DNA of 64,000 nucleotides from NCBI GenBank assembly GCA_019634735.1, contig JAHCAT010000004.1, forward strand, positions 124,001 through 188,000, given 5' to 3'. The stretch's first letter is position 1, and each line of letters opens with the position of its first letter. The notes under the pieces were generated by a model. That model worked only from the letters and a program-made list of their open reading frames with translations, did no database searches and was not told the DNA's origin. Positions 38,112-48,073 of the stretch are shown here, in pieces. Source of the stretch: Lysobacterales bacterium. GTDB taxonomy: Bacteria; Pseudomonadota; Gammaproteobacteria; Xanthomonadales; UBA2363. The position numbers and the translations under genes are program-made.

Positions 38112-39131
38112 ATGGAGAATCGACAGTCACTGGCGGTGGTGGTGCCCGCCTTCAACGAAGGCGAGGGCCTGGCCGCCTTTCACGCCCGCCTGGCGAAAGT
38201 GCTGGATGTGCTTGACCTGGACAGCACCGTCGTCTACGTCGACGACGGCTCCCGCGACGACACCTGGCAGGTGATGGGCTCGTTGGCCGCGCACGATCCG
38301 CGCGTGGTGCGCGCCAGGCTGTCGCGGAACTTCGGCAAGGAACTGGCCCTGACCGCCGGCCTGGACCTGGCCGACGCCGACGCCGTGGTGGTGATCGATG
38401 CCGACCTGCAGGACCCGCCGGAGCTGATTCCCGACTTCGTGGCCCGCTGGCGCGAAGGCTTCGACGTGGTCTACGGCACCCGCGCCGAGCGCCAGGGCGA
38501 AACCTGGCTGAAGCGCCTCACCGCCGCGACCTTCTACCGCCTGATCGGCCGGATCAGCGCCACCCCCATCCCGGCCGACACCGGCGATTTCCGCCTGCTC
38601 TCCCGGCGCGCCCACCAGGCGCTGAAGGGCCTGCGCGAGCGGCACCGCTTCATGAAGGGCCTGTTCGCCTGGGTCGGCTACCGGCAGACCGCCCTGGTCT
38701 ACCAGCGCGATCCCCGCCATGCCGGCACCAGCAAGTTCAACTACCTCAAGCTCTGGAACTTCGCGGTCGAGGGAATCACCTCGTTCTCCGCGGTGCCCTT
38801 GCGCTTGGCGACCTGGACCGGCGTCGCCACCGCCCTGGTCGCCTTCGTGTTCGGCGTGTGGGTGGTGATCAAGGCCGCCCTGTACGGCGACCCGGTGCGC
38901 GGCTACCCCTCGCTGATGGCCGTGGTCCTGTTCCTGGGCGGCGTGCAGCTGCTCGCCCTGGGCATCATCGGCGAGTACCTGGGTCGCCTGTTCATGGAGT
39001 CCAAGCAGCGCCCGCTGTACCTGCTTGACGCCGTCGAGCCGGCCCACCACGATCAGGACCGGCCCGGACCGCAACCGACGCCCGGCCCGGCACCGCGCCG
39101 GGACGAGGCGGCGCTGCGGCGCACGGATTGA
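38112..39131 (+). CDS. Glycosyltransferase family 2, polyprenyl-phosphate type (DPM1/GtrB-like)
   Basis: 339 residues. GT-A fold with VVVPAFNEGEGL (9-20), VYVDDGSRDDT (about 41-51), NFGKELALTAGLD and DADLQDPPE (96-104). Two C-terminal membrane spans (about 233-290) as in GtrB/ArnC/YkcC-like enzymes that load a sugar onto undecaprenyl phosphate. The sugar is not predictable. The Pro-rich C-terminal 30 residues are probably disordered. ATG at 38112. Monocistronic; the heptamer array lies upstream. Confidence 0.9.
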   Translation: MENRQSLAVVVPAFNEGEGLAAFHARLAKVLDVLDLDSTVVYVDDGSRDDTWQVMGSLAAHDPRVVRARLSRNFGKELALTAGLDLADADAVVVIDADLQDPPELIPDFVARWREGFDVVYGTRAERQGETWLKRLTAATFYRLIGRISATPIPADTGDFRLLSRRAHQALKGLRERHRFMKGLFAWVGYRQTALVYQRDPRHAGTSKFNYLKLWNFAVEGITSFSAVPLRLATWTGVATALVAFVFGVWVVIKAALYGDPVRGYPSLMAVVLFLGGVQLLALGIIGEYLGRLFMESKQRPLYLLDAVEPAHHDQDRPGPQPTPGPAPRRDEAALRRTD

Positions 39132-39261
39132 GCGGCCCTGTCGTCCCCACCCATACTCCGGCGGTGGCGTCGGCGGCCGGTCAGGACGCGCCGGCCACCC
39201 TCGCGACACTGCCCGCCATGGCGGCGGGCGGACCGCGCATCTTCCTGGGAGGGAACAGAGC

Positions 39262-41958
39262 ATGCGTAGCAACCTGACCGCCGGCGCGCTGGCCGTGCTG
39301 ACCGTGGCCGGCCTGGCCTGGGCGGCGACCACCGCGCCCGCCAAGCGCGCCAACCTCAAGCCGCTGGGCGGCGACTACTGGGCGATCCGGGTCTCCTACC
39401 CGACCTTCCATTTCAGCCCCAGCTGGTACCAGGACGCTGAACGCGAGGATGCGCTGGTCAGCGCCGGCGTACCGGCCGGCGAGAAGACCTACCGCCGCAG
39501 CAGCGAATCGCCGCTGGCCCTGGACCCGGAGAGCTGGACCTTCCTCGGGCCGGAGCCGCAGGTATTCAACAACTACGGCCAGGTCTCCGGCCGCACCAAC
39601 GTAATTGTGGTCGACCCGACCGGCCCGGACGGCGACGGCTACCACACCGCCTTCGCCGCCGCTGACGGCGGTGGCGTCTGGAAGAGTACCGACTGCTGCG
39701 ACGCCGACACCACCTGGCGCAACGTCACCGACCAGCCCGACATCAAGTCGATCGCCATCGGCGATCTGTACATCGATCCCAACGACGCCAACGTGATCTA
39801 CGCCGGCACTGGCGACCTGCGCTACGGCTCCTTCTCGTTCGGCACCGCCGGCCTTCTGAAGAGCACCGACAAGGGCGAGACCTGGCAGGTGCTGGGCGAG
39901 GACGTGTTCACGCCTTTCTACCCGCCCTCGGCCAGCCTGGGCTTTCCGCAGTACCAGGCGATCGGCAAGGTGGTCACCGATCCCGACGATTCCGACACCG
40001 TGGTGGTCGGCACCAAGACCGGCCTGTACTTCTCCTACGACGGCGGCGAGAACTGGGAAGGTCCCTGCCTGACCAACCCGCACACCAGCCAGCGCCAGGA
40101 CATCACCGGCCTGCGCGTGGTCGACAACGCCGGCGGCCCGAGCACGCTGTACGCGGCGGTCGGCACCCGCGGCAACCCGACGCCGGTGCAGCCGGACCTG
40201 GCCAACCTGGGCGCCAACGGCGTCTACCGCACCGCCATGCCGACCAGCGGCTGCCCCTCGGTGGCCTCCTGGAGCCTGCTCAACACGGGCTGGCCGGCGG
40301 GCACCGGCAACGGCGATCCCACCGGCAAGGTGCTTGGCCGCCTGGAACTGGCGATCGCGCCCAGCAACCCGTCCGTGCTGTACGCGATGGCCGCCCACGC
40401 CACCGCCAACAACGTCCTGGGCGTGTGGCGCAGCAACGACGGCGGCGACACCTGGACGCAGACCGCCGCCACCGCCGGCGTGCAGGCGCAGTCGTGTTCC
40501 AGCGCCGCCGGCGGCGGCCAGCAGATGTGGTACGACGCCAACCTGACCGTCGACCCCAACGATCCCAACACCGTGCTGCTCAGCGGCGTCGACCTGTACC
40601 GCTCGACCAATGGCGGCACCACCTTCCAGAACATCACCTGCGGCTACGGCAACGGCAACGCCCACGTCGACCACCACTCCACCGCCTACCTGCCGACCGG
40701 CAGCGGCGGCTACGACAGCGACAAGGTGCTGGTCGGCACCGACGGTGGCGTCTACTACACCGGCAACGTGCGCTTCGGCACCGGCGGCACCTCGGCGGCC
40801 AACCGCCCCACCTACCTGTCGCTGAACCGCACCATCGGCTCGATCGAGTTCTATTCCGGCGACATCACCGGCAACTTCGCCAATGCCAGCTCGCCAGGCG
40901 CCGCCGGCGGCGCCCAGGACAACGGCAGCGCCACCATCCGCTGGAACAACACCGACCCGGGCCCGGGCACCTGGACCGTGCGCCTGGGCGGCGACGGTAT
41001 CTACAGCCGCATCGAGCCTGTCAACGAATTGCGTTGGTATGCGTCCAGCCAGAACGGCAACTTGCGTGTATCCACCACCGGCCACGCCGGGACCACGGTC
41101 GCAGCTTCTGGCGCCTGGACCGGCGAGACCCGCAGCTTTGTGATGCCGGTCGAGATCTATCGCTATGGCGAACTGAACGCGCCCGGCAGCGGCTGCACCA
41201 GCGCGGTCGGCTGCACCTTCATGCTGGCCGGCGGCATCCGCGTCTGGGAAACGATCCAGGGTGCGATTCCGGCCAGTTCCTGGTATGCCAACAGCCCCAA
41301 CCTGACCAAGGGCACCCTGGGCAACCGTTCCTTCATCAACCAGCTCGCCTACGCGGTGGCCTCGCCGAAGGTGGCGATCGCCGGCACCAACGACGGCAAC
41401 GTCTGGATCGGCCACGGCATGAACGCCGGCACCGCCAACAGCGCCACCTGGGTCAACGTCACCGCGGCCAACGCCGTGCTGCCCAACCGGCCGGTGATGG
41501 ATGTCGTGGTCGACGTGCTCGATGCCGCCAACCCCGGCGCCGACATCGTCGGCTATGCGGCGCTCGGCGGCTTCGCGCAGAACACGCCCGGCCAGCCCGG
41601 CAACGTCTACCAGGTGATTTGCGAGAACAACTGCTCGACCTTCGTGTGGCGCAACGTCAGCGGCAACCTGCCGAACATCCCGACCAACGCCATCGCCATC
41701 AACCCCAACGTGCCCGGCCAGGTGTTCGCCGGCACCGACTGGGGCCTGTACTACACCGACGACGCGTTCGCGCCCGAGCCGGTCTGGCACCGCTTCGAGA
41801 ACGGCCTGCCGCGCGTGATGATCTGGGACATGGCGGTCGACCGCGGCTTCACCACCCTGGCCGTGTTCACCCGCGGCCGCGGCGCCTGGGCCTGGCCACT
41901 GCCGACCACCGCGATCGGCAACGACACGATCTTCGCGCACGATTTCGAGTTGCAGTAG
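39262..41958 (+). CDS. Large exported BNR/sortilin-like beta-propeller protein
   Basis: 898 residues. Signal peptide NLTAGALAVLTVAGLAWAA after GGGAGGGAAC upstream of the ATG at 39262. Repeated BNR/Asp-box motifs: STDKGETWQ, SYDGGENWEG, SNDGGDTWTQ, STNGGTTFQN, plus VIVDPTGPDGDG and VDPNDPNTVLLSG, the pattern of VPS10/Ycf48-like ten-bladed propellers and of glycoside-hydrolase-like secreted proteins. No catalytic residues are assignable. Terminates in GNDTIFAHDFELQ, one of the shared tails. The stop is followed within eight bases by a heptamer array. Likely surface or extracellular. Confidence 0.85.
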   Translation: MRSNLTAGALAVLTVAGLAWAATTAPAKRANLKPLGGDYWAIRVSYPTFHFSPSWYQDAEREDALVSAGVPAGEKTYRRSSESPLALDPESWTFLGPEPQVFNNYGQVSGRTNVIVVDPTGPDGDGYHTAFAAADGGGVWKSTDCCDADTTWRNVTDQPDIKSIAIGDLYIDPNDANVIYAGTGDLRYGSFSFGTAGLLKSTDKGETWQVLGEDVFTPFYPPSASLGFPQYQAIGKVVTDPDDSDTVVVGTKTGLYFSYDGGENWEGPCLTNPHTSQRQDITGLRVVDNAGGPSTLYAAVGTRGNPTPVQPDLANLGANGVYRTAMPTSGCPSVASWSLLNTGWPAGTGNGDPTGKVLGRLELAIAPSNPSVLYAMAAHATANNVLGVWRSNDGGDTWTQTAATAGVQAQSCSSAAGGGQQMWYDANLTVDPNDPNTVLLSGVDLYRSTNGGTTFQNITCGYGNGNAHVDHHSTAYLPTGSGGYDSDKVLVGTDGGVYYTGNVRFGTGGTSAANRPTYLSLNRTIGSIEFYSGDITGNFANASSPGAAGGAQDNGSATIRWNNTDPGPGTWTVRLGGDGIYSRIEPVNELRWYASSQNGNLRVSTTGHAGTTVAASGAWTGETRSFVMPVEIYRYGELNAPGSGCTSAVGCTFMLAGGIRVWETIQGAIPASSWYANSPNLTKGTLGNRSFINQLAYAVASPKVAIAGTNDGNVWIGHGMNAGTANSATWVNVTAANAVLPNRPVMDVVVDVLDAANPGADIVGYAALGGFAQNTPGQPGNVYQVICENNCSTFVWRNVSGNLPNIPTNAIAINPNVPGQVFAGTDWGLYYTDDAFAPEPVWHRFENGLPRVMIWDMAVDRGFTTLAVFTRGRGAWAWPLPTTAIGNDTIFAHDFELQ

Positions 41959-42418
41959 GAGAAGCCGGGACCCGGGACTCGGGACTCGGGACTCGGGACT
42001 CGGGACTCGGGACCCGGGACTCGGGACTCGGGACGCGGGACGCGGGACGCGGGGACCGGGGACCGGGGACCGGGGACCGGGGACCGGGGACCGGGGCGGA
42101 AAGTGTCACCTCTCCCGCAGTGTGGGAGGGGTGTTGGCGGACAGGGGTCTGTTCGCGACCCGCAACCTTGAGCGCGGCCCTTCTCCGGTTCGCGCTCCTC
42201 ACGCCCCCATCGAGCGCGACTTGAGGGCGAGCCGTCGGATGGTCCGGATGGGTTGAGCACCCTCGGAAGAATCCGGCCCCATCGGTTGCGGAACCCGGCC
42301 GGCGTGGCCGGCTGCCGGGCAGGCGATGGCGTGGAGGTACCGGTCAGCCTGACGGTCGGCCGGGACCGGCGGCGCCAACCGCGCTAGACTCCCGCCATCC
42401 GGCAACGAGGGCGAGGCG
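41959..42418. other. Intergenic region with heptamer array
   Basis: 460 nt. Holds the heptamer array, a short hairpin remnant at 42108-42134 (CACCTCTCCC, loop, GGGAGGGGTG), then roughly 280 nt of ordinary GC-rich sequence leading to the CBS gene. No gene seen. Confidence 0.7.
41966..42098 (+). repeat. Heptamer tandem array, units GGGACTC, GGGACGC and GGGGACC
   Basis: About 19 units of 7 bp in three blocks of successive variants. It starts eight bases after the stop of the BNR protein gene and is G-rich on its mRNA strand. Confidence 0.95.
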
Positions 42419-42847
42419 ATGAACAACGCCAGGCATCTGCTCCAGGGCAAGGACGGCGCGATCCACGCGGTCGCACCCGGCGACTCGGTGCTGGAGGCGA
42501 TTCGCCGCATGGCCCAGCACCATGTCGGCGCCCTGCTGGTGATGGAGGGTGAGACGCTGGTCGGCATCGTTTCCGAGCGCGACTACGCCCGCAAGGTCAT
42601 CCTCAAGGACCGCTCCTCGCGCGACACCCGGGTCGCCGACATCATGTCGTCGCCGGTCATCACCGTGCCGCCCGACGCCACCCTGGACGCCTGCATGCGC
42701 ACCGTCACCGACCGCCGCGTCCGCCACCTGCCCGTGGTCGAGGGCGGTCGCGTGCTGGGCGTGCTGTCGATCGGCGACCTGGTCAAGGCCGTGATCGACG
42801 CCCAGGCGCGGGAGATCGAGCAGTTGCAAAGCTACATCTCGACCTGA
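42419..42847 (+). CDS. CBS-pair domain protein
   Basis: 142 residues made of two CBS motifs only: AVAPGDSVLEAIRRMAQHHV to GETLVGIVSERDYARKVI, and SPVITVPPDATLDACMRTV to GGRVLGVLSIGDLVKAVID. Such stand-alone pairs bind adenine nucleotides and regulate partner proteins; the partner is unknown. ATG at 42419 follows GAGGCG. Confidence 0.9.
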   Translation: MNNARHLLQGKDGAIHAVAPGDSVLEAIRRMAQHHVGALLVMEGETLVGIVSERDYARKVILKDRSSRDTRVADIMSSPVITVPPDATLDACMRTVTDRRVRHLPVVEGGRVLGVLSIGDLVKAVIDAQAREIEQLQSYIST

Positions 42848-42904
42848 GCGCCGACGCCGGCGCGCCAGCGGCCGCAGGCCCGCAGCCGCAGGCGCAGCGA
42901 TCCC

Positions 42905-45232
42905 TCACTGCAGCTCGAAGCCATCCCGGAACAGCACATCCCCTGGTGGCGACCAGTAGGCGATCTGGTGCGCGACCTGGCCACCGGCGACGATCAGCGG
43001 GCCCACTGCGACCACGGTGTCCTCCCGCACCAGCAATCGGTTGACGCCGCCACAGTTGCGGCGCAGGCCGATGCCCTGCGGACCGGGCATCTGCCGCCAG
43101 CCCCCGGTCGGGTGGTAGCCCGCCACGCAGTGCAGGTCGAGATCGCCGATCCGCTCGAAGCCCCCGCCCAGCACCAGCCCGTCGCCGCTGACCGCCATGT
43201 CGCCCACGTGCCAGTCCAACTCCTGGCCGGCGCCGTCGGTCACCGGGTGCCAGGTGGCACCGTCCCAGCGTGCCAGGAAGCGCGGGCTGGTTCCGCTCGG
43301 CGGCGCGCCGAAGCTGCCGCCCGCGTATAGCGCGCCGTCCAGGCTGGCCAGGGCGCGTACCGCGCCGGTGGACAGCCCGGTGCCGAGCGGACGCCAGCCC
43401 TCGGTGGGATTCCACCGCGCCACGCGCAGCGCCGGCGTGCCGCCGCCGAGCTGGGTGAAGCCGCCCCCGGCGATCAGTTCGCCCTGGTGGGTGTGCAGCG
43501 TCGTCACGATGCCATTGCCCAGCCCGCCATCGACGGCCTGCCAGGCGCTGCCGGTCCAGCGGGCGATGCGCGCCATCGGGGCGCCGCCGAAGCCGCCGGC
43601 CGCGGTGAACCACCCTGCCGCGTAGAGCTGGCCCTGGTACACATGCAGGGCCTCGACGGTCCCGCCCAGGCCGTTGGCCATCGGCTGCCACGCGTTGCCG
43701 TCCCAGCGCGCGACGCGGTTGACGGTGCGGCCCGGCGGCGCGTCGGGGTCGGGCGCATAGGTGAAACTGCCGCCCGCGATCAACTGGCCTTCGAACTCGA
43801 CCACGGCATTGACCTCGCCATTCGAGAAGCCGCCACTCAGGCCCAGCCACTGGGTGCCGTCCCAGGCCGCGATCCGCGCGCTGGACGCCGAGCCCGCCTC
43901 CGTGAAGCCGCCCCCGACCAGCAGGTGGCCCGCGTACGACAACACGGTCTGCGGCCGCCCGCCCATCAGGCCGTTGACCGGTGCGTCCGAGACCCGTGCG
44001 AAGCCGGCACCGGTCCAGCGCGCGATGCCGGGGCTCAGCACGCCACCGGCCTGGTTGAACAGGCCGCCCAGGTAGATCTCGTCGCCGAAGCTGGCCAGGC
44101 TCAGGACGTTGTCCAGCCCGGCGCCCGCGCCGTCCGGACCCGAGAGGGCAAGCCACTGGCCGCCGTCCCAGGCGATCACCCGCGGCGAATCGATCGTGCC
44201 CGAGCCGGGAAACGAGCCGCCGACGTAAAGCAGCCCGTGCTGCGCCTGCAGGGCGTAGACCTGGTGGGTGACGTTGCCCAGGCCGATGCCCAGCGCGCTC
44301 CAGGCCGAACCATCCCAGCGCGCCACGTTGCGCGCCGGCACGCCGCCCGCGCTGGCGAAACGTCCGCCCACGAACAGGCCCGACGGGGTGCTGTGCAGGG
44401 CGTTCACCGCGGTCCCGAAGCCCGCGTCCTGGGCGACGCCCTGACCCGAGGGGCCGGCCAGGGCCTGCCAGGCGCTGCCATTCCAGCGCGCCACGTGATT
44501 GATGGATGGCGAGGACGAGACGATGGAGCCGCCGGCGACCAGTTCCCCCTGGTGGACGGTCAGTGCATTGACGGTGGCGCTGGCCTGGAACGGGTTGGCG
44601 AGCACCTGCCAGTCGCTGCCGGTCCAGCGGGCCAGGCCGTTGACCGCCATGCCGCCTGCCTGGCTGAACTGGCCGCCGACGATCAGCTCGTCCTGGAAGA
44701 CCGTCAGGGCCCGGACCGAGCCGCCGACACCGGCCCCCTGGCTGCCGGCCAGCGTATGCCAGGCCTGGCCGTCGTAGCGCAGGATGCCGCCCGGCGACTG
44801 CCCGTCTGGCGCCAGGAAGCTGCCGCCGACGATGAGCTCGCCCTGGAACGCGGCCATCGACCACACCGCGAAGTTGAAGACCAGATCGGGATCGCCGGGC
44901 AGCGGCACGCGCTCCCAGGCGCTGCCGTCCCAGCGGGCGATTCCCGGGCTGTAGACATCGTCCATGGTGACGAAGTTGCCGGCGGTATACAGCGCGGGGC
45001 CGCGGCCGTCGTCCCAGACCGCCTGGGCCCAGACGCCCGGGATGAAGTTGATGGCCGATGCGCCGTTGGCGCCGGCGCCAGCGAACGGGCTGTGCCAGCC
45101 GCCGGCGGCGGTCCGCTCGTGGCCCAGGTCGACGCCGTGCCCCTGCCCGGCGAGCAGGGCGAAGAGCAGGCAGGCCAGCATGGCAGGTACATGAGGCCGC
45201 AGCCCGGCGCGGCGGATCACGAAGACGTGCAT
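42905..45232 (-). CDS. Large exported beta-propeller protein with ARWDG repeats
   Basis: 775 residues. N-terminal signal (MLACLLFALLAGQGHG) then about 13 tandem repeats of roughly 50 residues with the pattern ARWDGSAW-x(n)-L-x(n)-VxAL-x(n)-GELIVGGSFxxAGG. This is a propeller-like repeat seen in secreted proteins of many bacteria; no enzyme motif. Terminates in PGDVLFRDGFELQ (shared tail). ATG at 45232. Probably cell-surface or secreted; function unknown. Confidence 0.83.
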   Translation of the reverse strand: MHVFVIRRAGLRPHVPAMLACLLFALLAGQGHGVDLGHERTAAGGWHSPFAGAGANGASAINFIPGVWAQAVWDDGRGPALYTAGNFVTMDDVYSPGIARWDGSAWERVPLPGDPDLVFNFAVWSMAAFQGELIVGGSFLAPDGQSPGGILRYDGQAWHTLAGSQGAGVGGSVRALTVFQDELIVGGQFSQAGGMAVNGLARWTGSDWQVLANPFQASATVNALTVHQGELVAGGSIVSSSPSINHVARWNGSAWQALAGPSGQGVAQDAGFGTAVNALHSTPSGLFVGGRFASAGGVPARNVARWDGSAWSALGIGLGNVTHQVYALQAQHGLLYVGGSFPGSGTIDSPRVIAWDGGQWLALSGPDGAGAGLDNVLSLASFGDEIYLGGLFNQAGGVLSPGIARWTGAGFARVSDAPVNGLMGGRPQTVLSYAGHLLVGGGFTEAGSASSARIAAWDGTQWLGLSGGFSNGEVNAVVEFEGQLIAGGSFTYAPDPDAPPGRTVNRVARWDGNAWQPMANGLGGTVEALHVYQGQLYAAGWFTAAGGFGGAPMARIARWTGSAWQAVDGGLGNGIVTTLHTHQGELIAGGGFTQLGGGTPALRVARWNPTEGWRPLGTGLSTGAVRALASLDGALYAGGSFGAPPSGTSPRFLARWDGATWHPVTDGAGQELDWHVGDMAVSGDGLVLGGGFERIGDLDLHCVAGYHPTGGWRQMPGPQGIGLRRNCGGVNRLLVREDTVVAVGPLIVAGGQVAHQIAYWSPPGDVLFRDGFELQ

Positions 45233-45760
45233 GGTCAGTATCTCTCCAGTGGCGCCGCCCGGACGAGGGGCGGCTTGCGGAGTACAGGCGCAGGCGGGCG
45301 GGGAATCGGCTCACCGTCATCAGACGATGGCGACACGCGGGGGTGGCGGTCGGCTGCCCGTCCTGCGGGTCGGGCGTCGCCGCTGGCCGGGACCGGCGAG
45401 CGCACTCGCCGCCACCAGCGCCAGCATCGACGCGCGCTCGCGAGCGATCGCGCGGACGCACGCCGGGGCAGCCAGCAGGCTGTTGGAAAACAGCCTGCTG
45501 GCTGCGGTCATGGATGGCCGCTCGGCGGAGCACCGGCTCAAGCAGTTGATCCGACGGGAGCGGGTCCGGACCTGCGCCGGACGGGCGACCTGAAAAGCGA
45601 GCAGGACGGCCGCTCCTCAACGAGCGGCTGGCCGGGCGAGGCGGGTCCGGACGCGCACCGTCGCCGGCCTTGATAGCAATCCCGCCATTTCCGCGCTTGT
45701 CAGGGTGGCGGCGGTGTCCAGTGGCGACGCGGCCGGCGACATCGAACCGGGAGATCCACC
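45233..45760. other. Intergenic region with MITE-like copy B
   Basis: 528 nt between divergent genes. Contains the MITE-like element (45464-45610) and otherwise GC-rich sequence without recognisable genes. Confidence 0.7.
45464..45610 (-). mobile_element. MITE-like element, copy B (inverted)
   Basis: Reverse-complement counterpart of the element at 30237. Conserved: CCAGCAGGCTGTTGGAAAAC then AGCCTGCTGG at one end, GAGCGGCCATCCATG as reverse complement, and the core GTCCGGACCTGCGCCGGACG. The other end has drifted and lost its perfect hairpin. No ORF. Confidence 0.75.
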
Positions 45761-47110
45761 ATGGCACGCATCCGCACCCTCGCATCCGTCCTCGTCCTGG
45801 GCGCCGGGCTGGGCTTAAGCGCCCCGTCCCTGGCCGAACCCCGCGGCCTGTCGCTGACCGTCAACAGCCTGGGCGACGACACCATTCCCGGCGACGGTCT
45901 GGTGACCCTGCGCGAGGCGATCGTCGCCGCCCAGACCGGCGGCACCACCGATCTCGGACAGACCGGGGGCGGCCTGGCCGTGCCGACGCGCCTGGACCTT
46001 CGCAGCCTCAGCGGTGCCATCGTGCTCGAGGACACCCTGCCGGTCATCGAGGGTCTGATCCGGATCGACGGTCCGGAGGACGGCAGCCTGCGCATCGACG
46101 GCGACGGCCCGAACGGCCGCAAGCGCATCCTGGTGGTCGCCGGCGGTTTCCTGGACCTGATCAACATGGAGCTGCGCAACGGCCTGGCGCGCGGCGGCGC
46201 CGGCGGCACCTGCCAGCAGCGCTCCGGCTGCGGCGGCGGCGGCGCCGGCCTGGGCGGCAGCATCCTGCTCGACCACGGCTTCCTGAGCCTGGCCTTCGTC
46301 CTGATCAGCGATTCGGTGGCGGAAGGCGGTGCCGGCGGCTCACGCTCACTGCCCGCCGGCGACGACGGCGGCGGTGGTGGCGGCGGCCTCGATCTCGCCG
46401 GTGGCGCGCCCAGCCCCTGGACCGGCGGCCTTGGCGCCGATGGCTGGCCGCTGACCGGCCTGGGCGGGGTGGCCGGCACCACCAGTTCCCCGGCAGGCGC
46501 CGGCGGCGACGGCGCCGGTGGCGGTGGCGGCGCCCAGGCCCTGTCGCCCAACCTCGCCTTCACCCTCGGAGCCGCCGGCGGCTTCGGCGGTGGCGGTGGC
46601 GGCGGCGGTCGCCTTGGTGGCACTGGCGGCGACACGCCGCTGGGTGGTCCCGGCGGCTTCGGCGGCGGCGGTGGCGGCCGCGGCTGCAAGGGCCTGGCCA
46701 ACGACGGTCCCGGCGGGCCGGGCGGCGAGTTCGCCGGCAATGGCGGCAGCAGCTCGGGCGATGGCAACGTCGGCGGCGGGGGCGGCGGCGGTGCCGGCCT
46801 GGGCGGCGCCATCTTCGCGCGCAGCGGCTTCGTCGAGCTGATGGACGTGCGCTTCAGCAACAACCGCGCCCTGCGCGGCGCCGCCGGCAGCCATTTCGGC
46901 AACAACGCCGGCGGCGCCGGCCAGGGCAAGGGCGGCGCGCTGTTCCTGATGCCCGGTGTCGGTGCCGTGGCGATGGGCGTGACCTTCGAGGACAACGCCG
47001 CCGACGACGCCACCGGCACCGGCTTCACACCGGGCAGCCCGTCCGACACCAACGACGTGTACGGCGTGCTCGAGGTGGAAGACGAGATCTTCCGCCACGG
47101 GTTCGAGTGA
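45761..47110 (+). CDS. Exported glycine-rich protein with CSLREA-like start
   Basis: 449 residues. Signal peptide TLASVLVLGAGLGLSAPSLA; then LTVNSLGDDTIPGDGLVTLREA, resembling the CSLREA motif found at the start of secreted beta-helix proteins. The middle is a very Gly-rich repeat region (e.g. GGGGGAGLGGS, GGFGGGGGGGGR) in which GC-rich repeats could easily slip. Ends VEDEIFRHGFE, a shared tail. ATG at 45761. Function unknown. Confidence 0.8.
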   Translation: MARIRTLASVLVLGAGLGLSAPSLAEPRGLSLTVNSLGDDTIPGDGLVTLREAIVAAQTGGTTDLGQTGGGLAVPTRLDLRSLSGAIVLEDTLPVIEGLIRIDGPEDGSLRIDGDGPNGRKRILVVAGGFLDLINMELRNGLARGGAGGTCQQRSGCGGGGAGLGGSILLDHGFLSLAFVLISDSVAEGGAGGSRSLPAGDDGGGGGGGLDLAGGAPSPWTGGLGADGWPLTGLGGVAGTTSSPAGAGGDGAGGGGGAQALSPNLAFTLGAAGGFGGGGGGGGRLGGTGGDTPLGGPGGFGGGGGGRGCKGLANDGPGGPGGEFAGNGGSSSGDGNVGGGGGGGAGLGGAIFARSGFVELMDVRFSNNRALRGAAGSHFGNNAGGAGQGKGGALFLMPGVGAVAMGVTFEDNAADDATGTGFTPGSPSDTNDVYGVLEVEDEIFRHGFE

Positions 47111-47167
47111 CAGGCCGTCCCGGGGACGGACGCTCGAAGTGCCGACGCGTCCGCCCCCGCGGCCGGG

Positions 47168-48073
47168 TCACTCGACGACGAGCATCGCGGCCAGGGCCTC
47201 GCCCAGGTGCGCGCGCAGGTGGCCTCGGAAGCGTTCCCCGGACGCATAGCCGCCGTCGGCTGCGAAGAAGGCGTCGATCGCCGCCTGCCAGCCGCCGTCC
47301 AGCGGCAGGATGACGCCGAAGGTCTCCGCGCCCTCGTCGGCGACTGCATGACGACGCAGCGGCAGGCCGGCGTCGACGGCGCGCCAGTAGTTGTAGGCGT
47401 CCATGTAGCCGAAGTGGCCGCCTTCGGCGATGCGCCGGACCAGCGCCTCGTTGCTGTCGACGCCATCGCGGCGCAGCCCCGGCATCCAGGCCGTGGCCAG
47501 GGCCTGGATGCGCTGCGCATGCAGGGTGCCGGTGAACTCCAGCGCCGTCAGCCCCGCGAAGGCGTCGGCGACTTCGTCCATCGCCCCGAGTTCGGCGACG
47601 TCGCGGTGGCTGACCAGCACCGCGATGTTGCGCAGATAGGGCGGCGAGAACGCCAGCTCGCCTCGGCGCGCCTGGGTGATCGTCACGTTGCCCACCCCGA
47701 ACACCCCGCCGCGCCCGTCGCGGACCTGCGCGTAGAACGTCCGCCAGTCCGGCTGCTCCAGCCAGCACGGCGCCACCTCCAAACCGTGCTGCGCGCGCAG
47801 GAACGCCGCGAAATCGCGCAGCAGCTCGACGGTGACGCCGGTCAGCCGGCCGTCCTGCCGGTAGGCGAAGGCCGGCGCCGGCACGTAGACGAACACCGGC
47901 ACCGCCCGGCCGCTGGCGAGCGACTCGTCGAAATCCAGTCCCGCAAGCGCGGGGGCGTCGACTGCCGGGCAATCGACGTCGCCTTGTGTGGTCCCAGCGG
48001 CACGGGCGTGGCCGGCCAGGCAGGTGGAAACGGAAAGGGCTAGGGCCAGCAGTCGGCAGCAAGCGAGGTTCAT
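47168..48073 (-). CDS. Periplasmic solute-binding-like protein
   Basis: 301 residues. Signal peptide LLALALSVSTCLAGHARA. Two-lobed bacterial substrate-binding domain family 3 pattern: GRLTGVTVELLRDFAAFLRA, GVGNVTITQARRGELAFSPPYL (the typical rrR...sfp.Y stretch) and GHFGYMDAYNYWRAV. No transporter genes adjoin, so it may be an orphan binding protein or sensor input. ATG at 48073. Convergent with the Gly-rich gene. Confidence 0.78.
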   Translation of the reverse strand: MNLACCRLLALALSVSTCLAGHARAAGTTQGDVDCPAVDAPALAGLDFDESLASGRAVPVFVYVPAPAFAYRQDGRLTGVTVELLRDFAAFLRAQHGLEVAPCWLEQPDWRTFYAQVRDGRGGVFGVGNVTITQARRGELAFSPPYLRNIAVLVSHRDVAELGAMDEVADAFAGLTALEFTGTLHAQRIQALATAWMPGLRRDGVDSNEALVRRIAEGGHFGYMDAYNYWRAVDAGLPLRRHAVADEGAETFGVILPLDGGWQAAIDAFFAADGGYASGERFRGHLRAHLGEALAAMLVVE

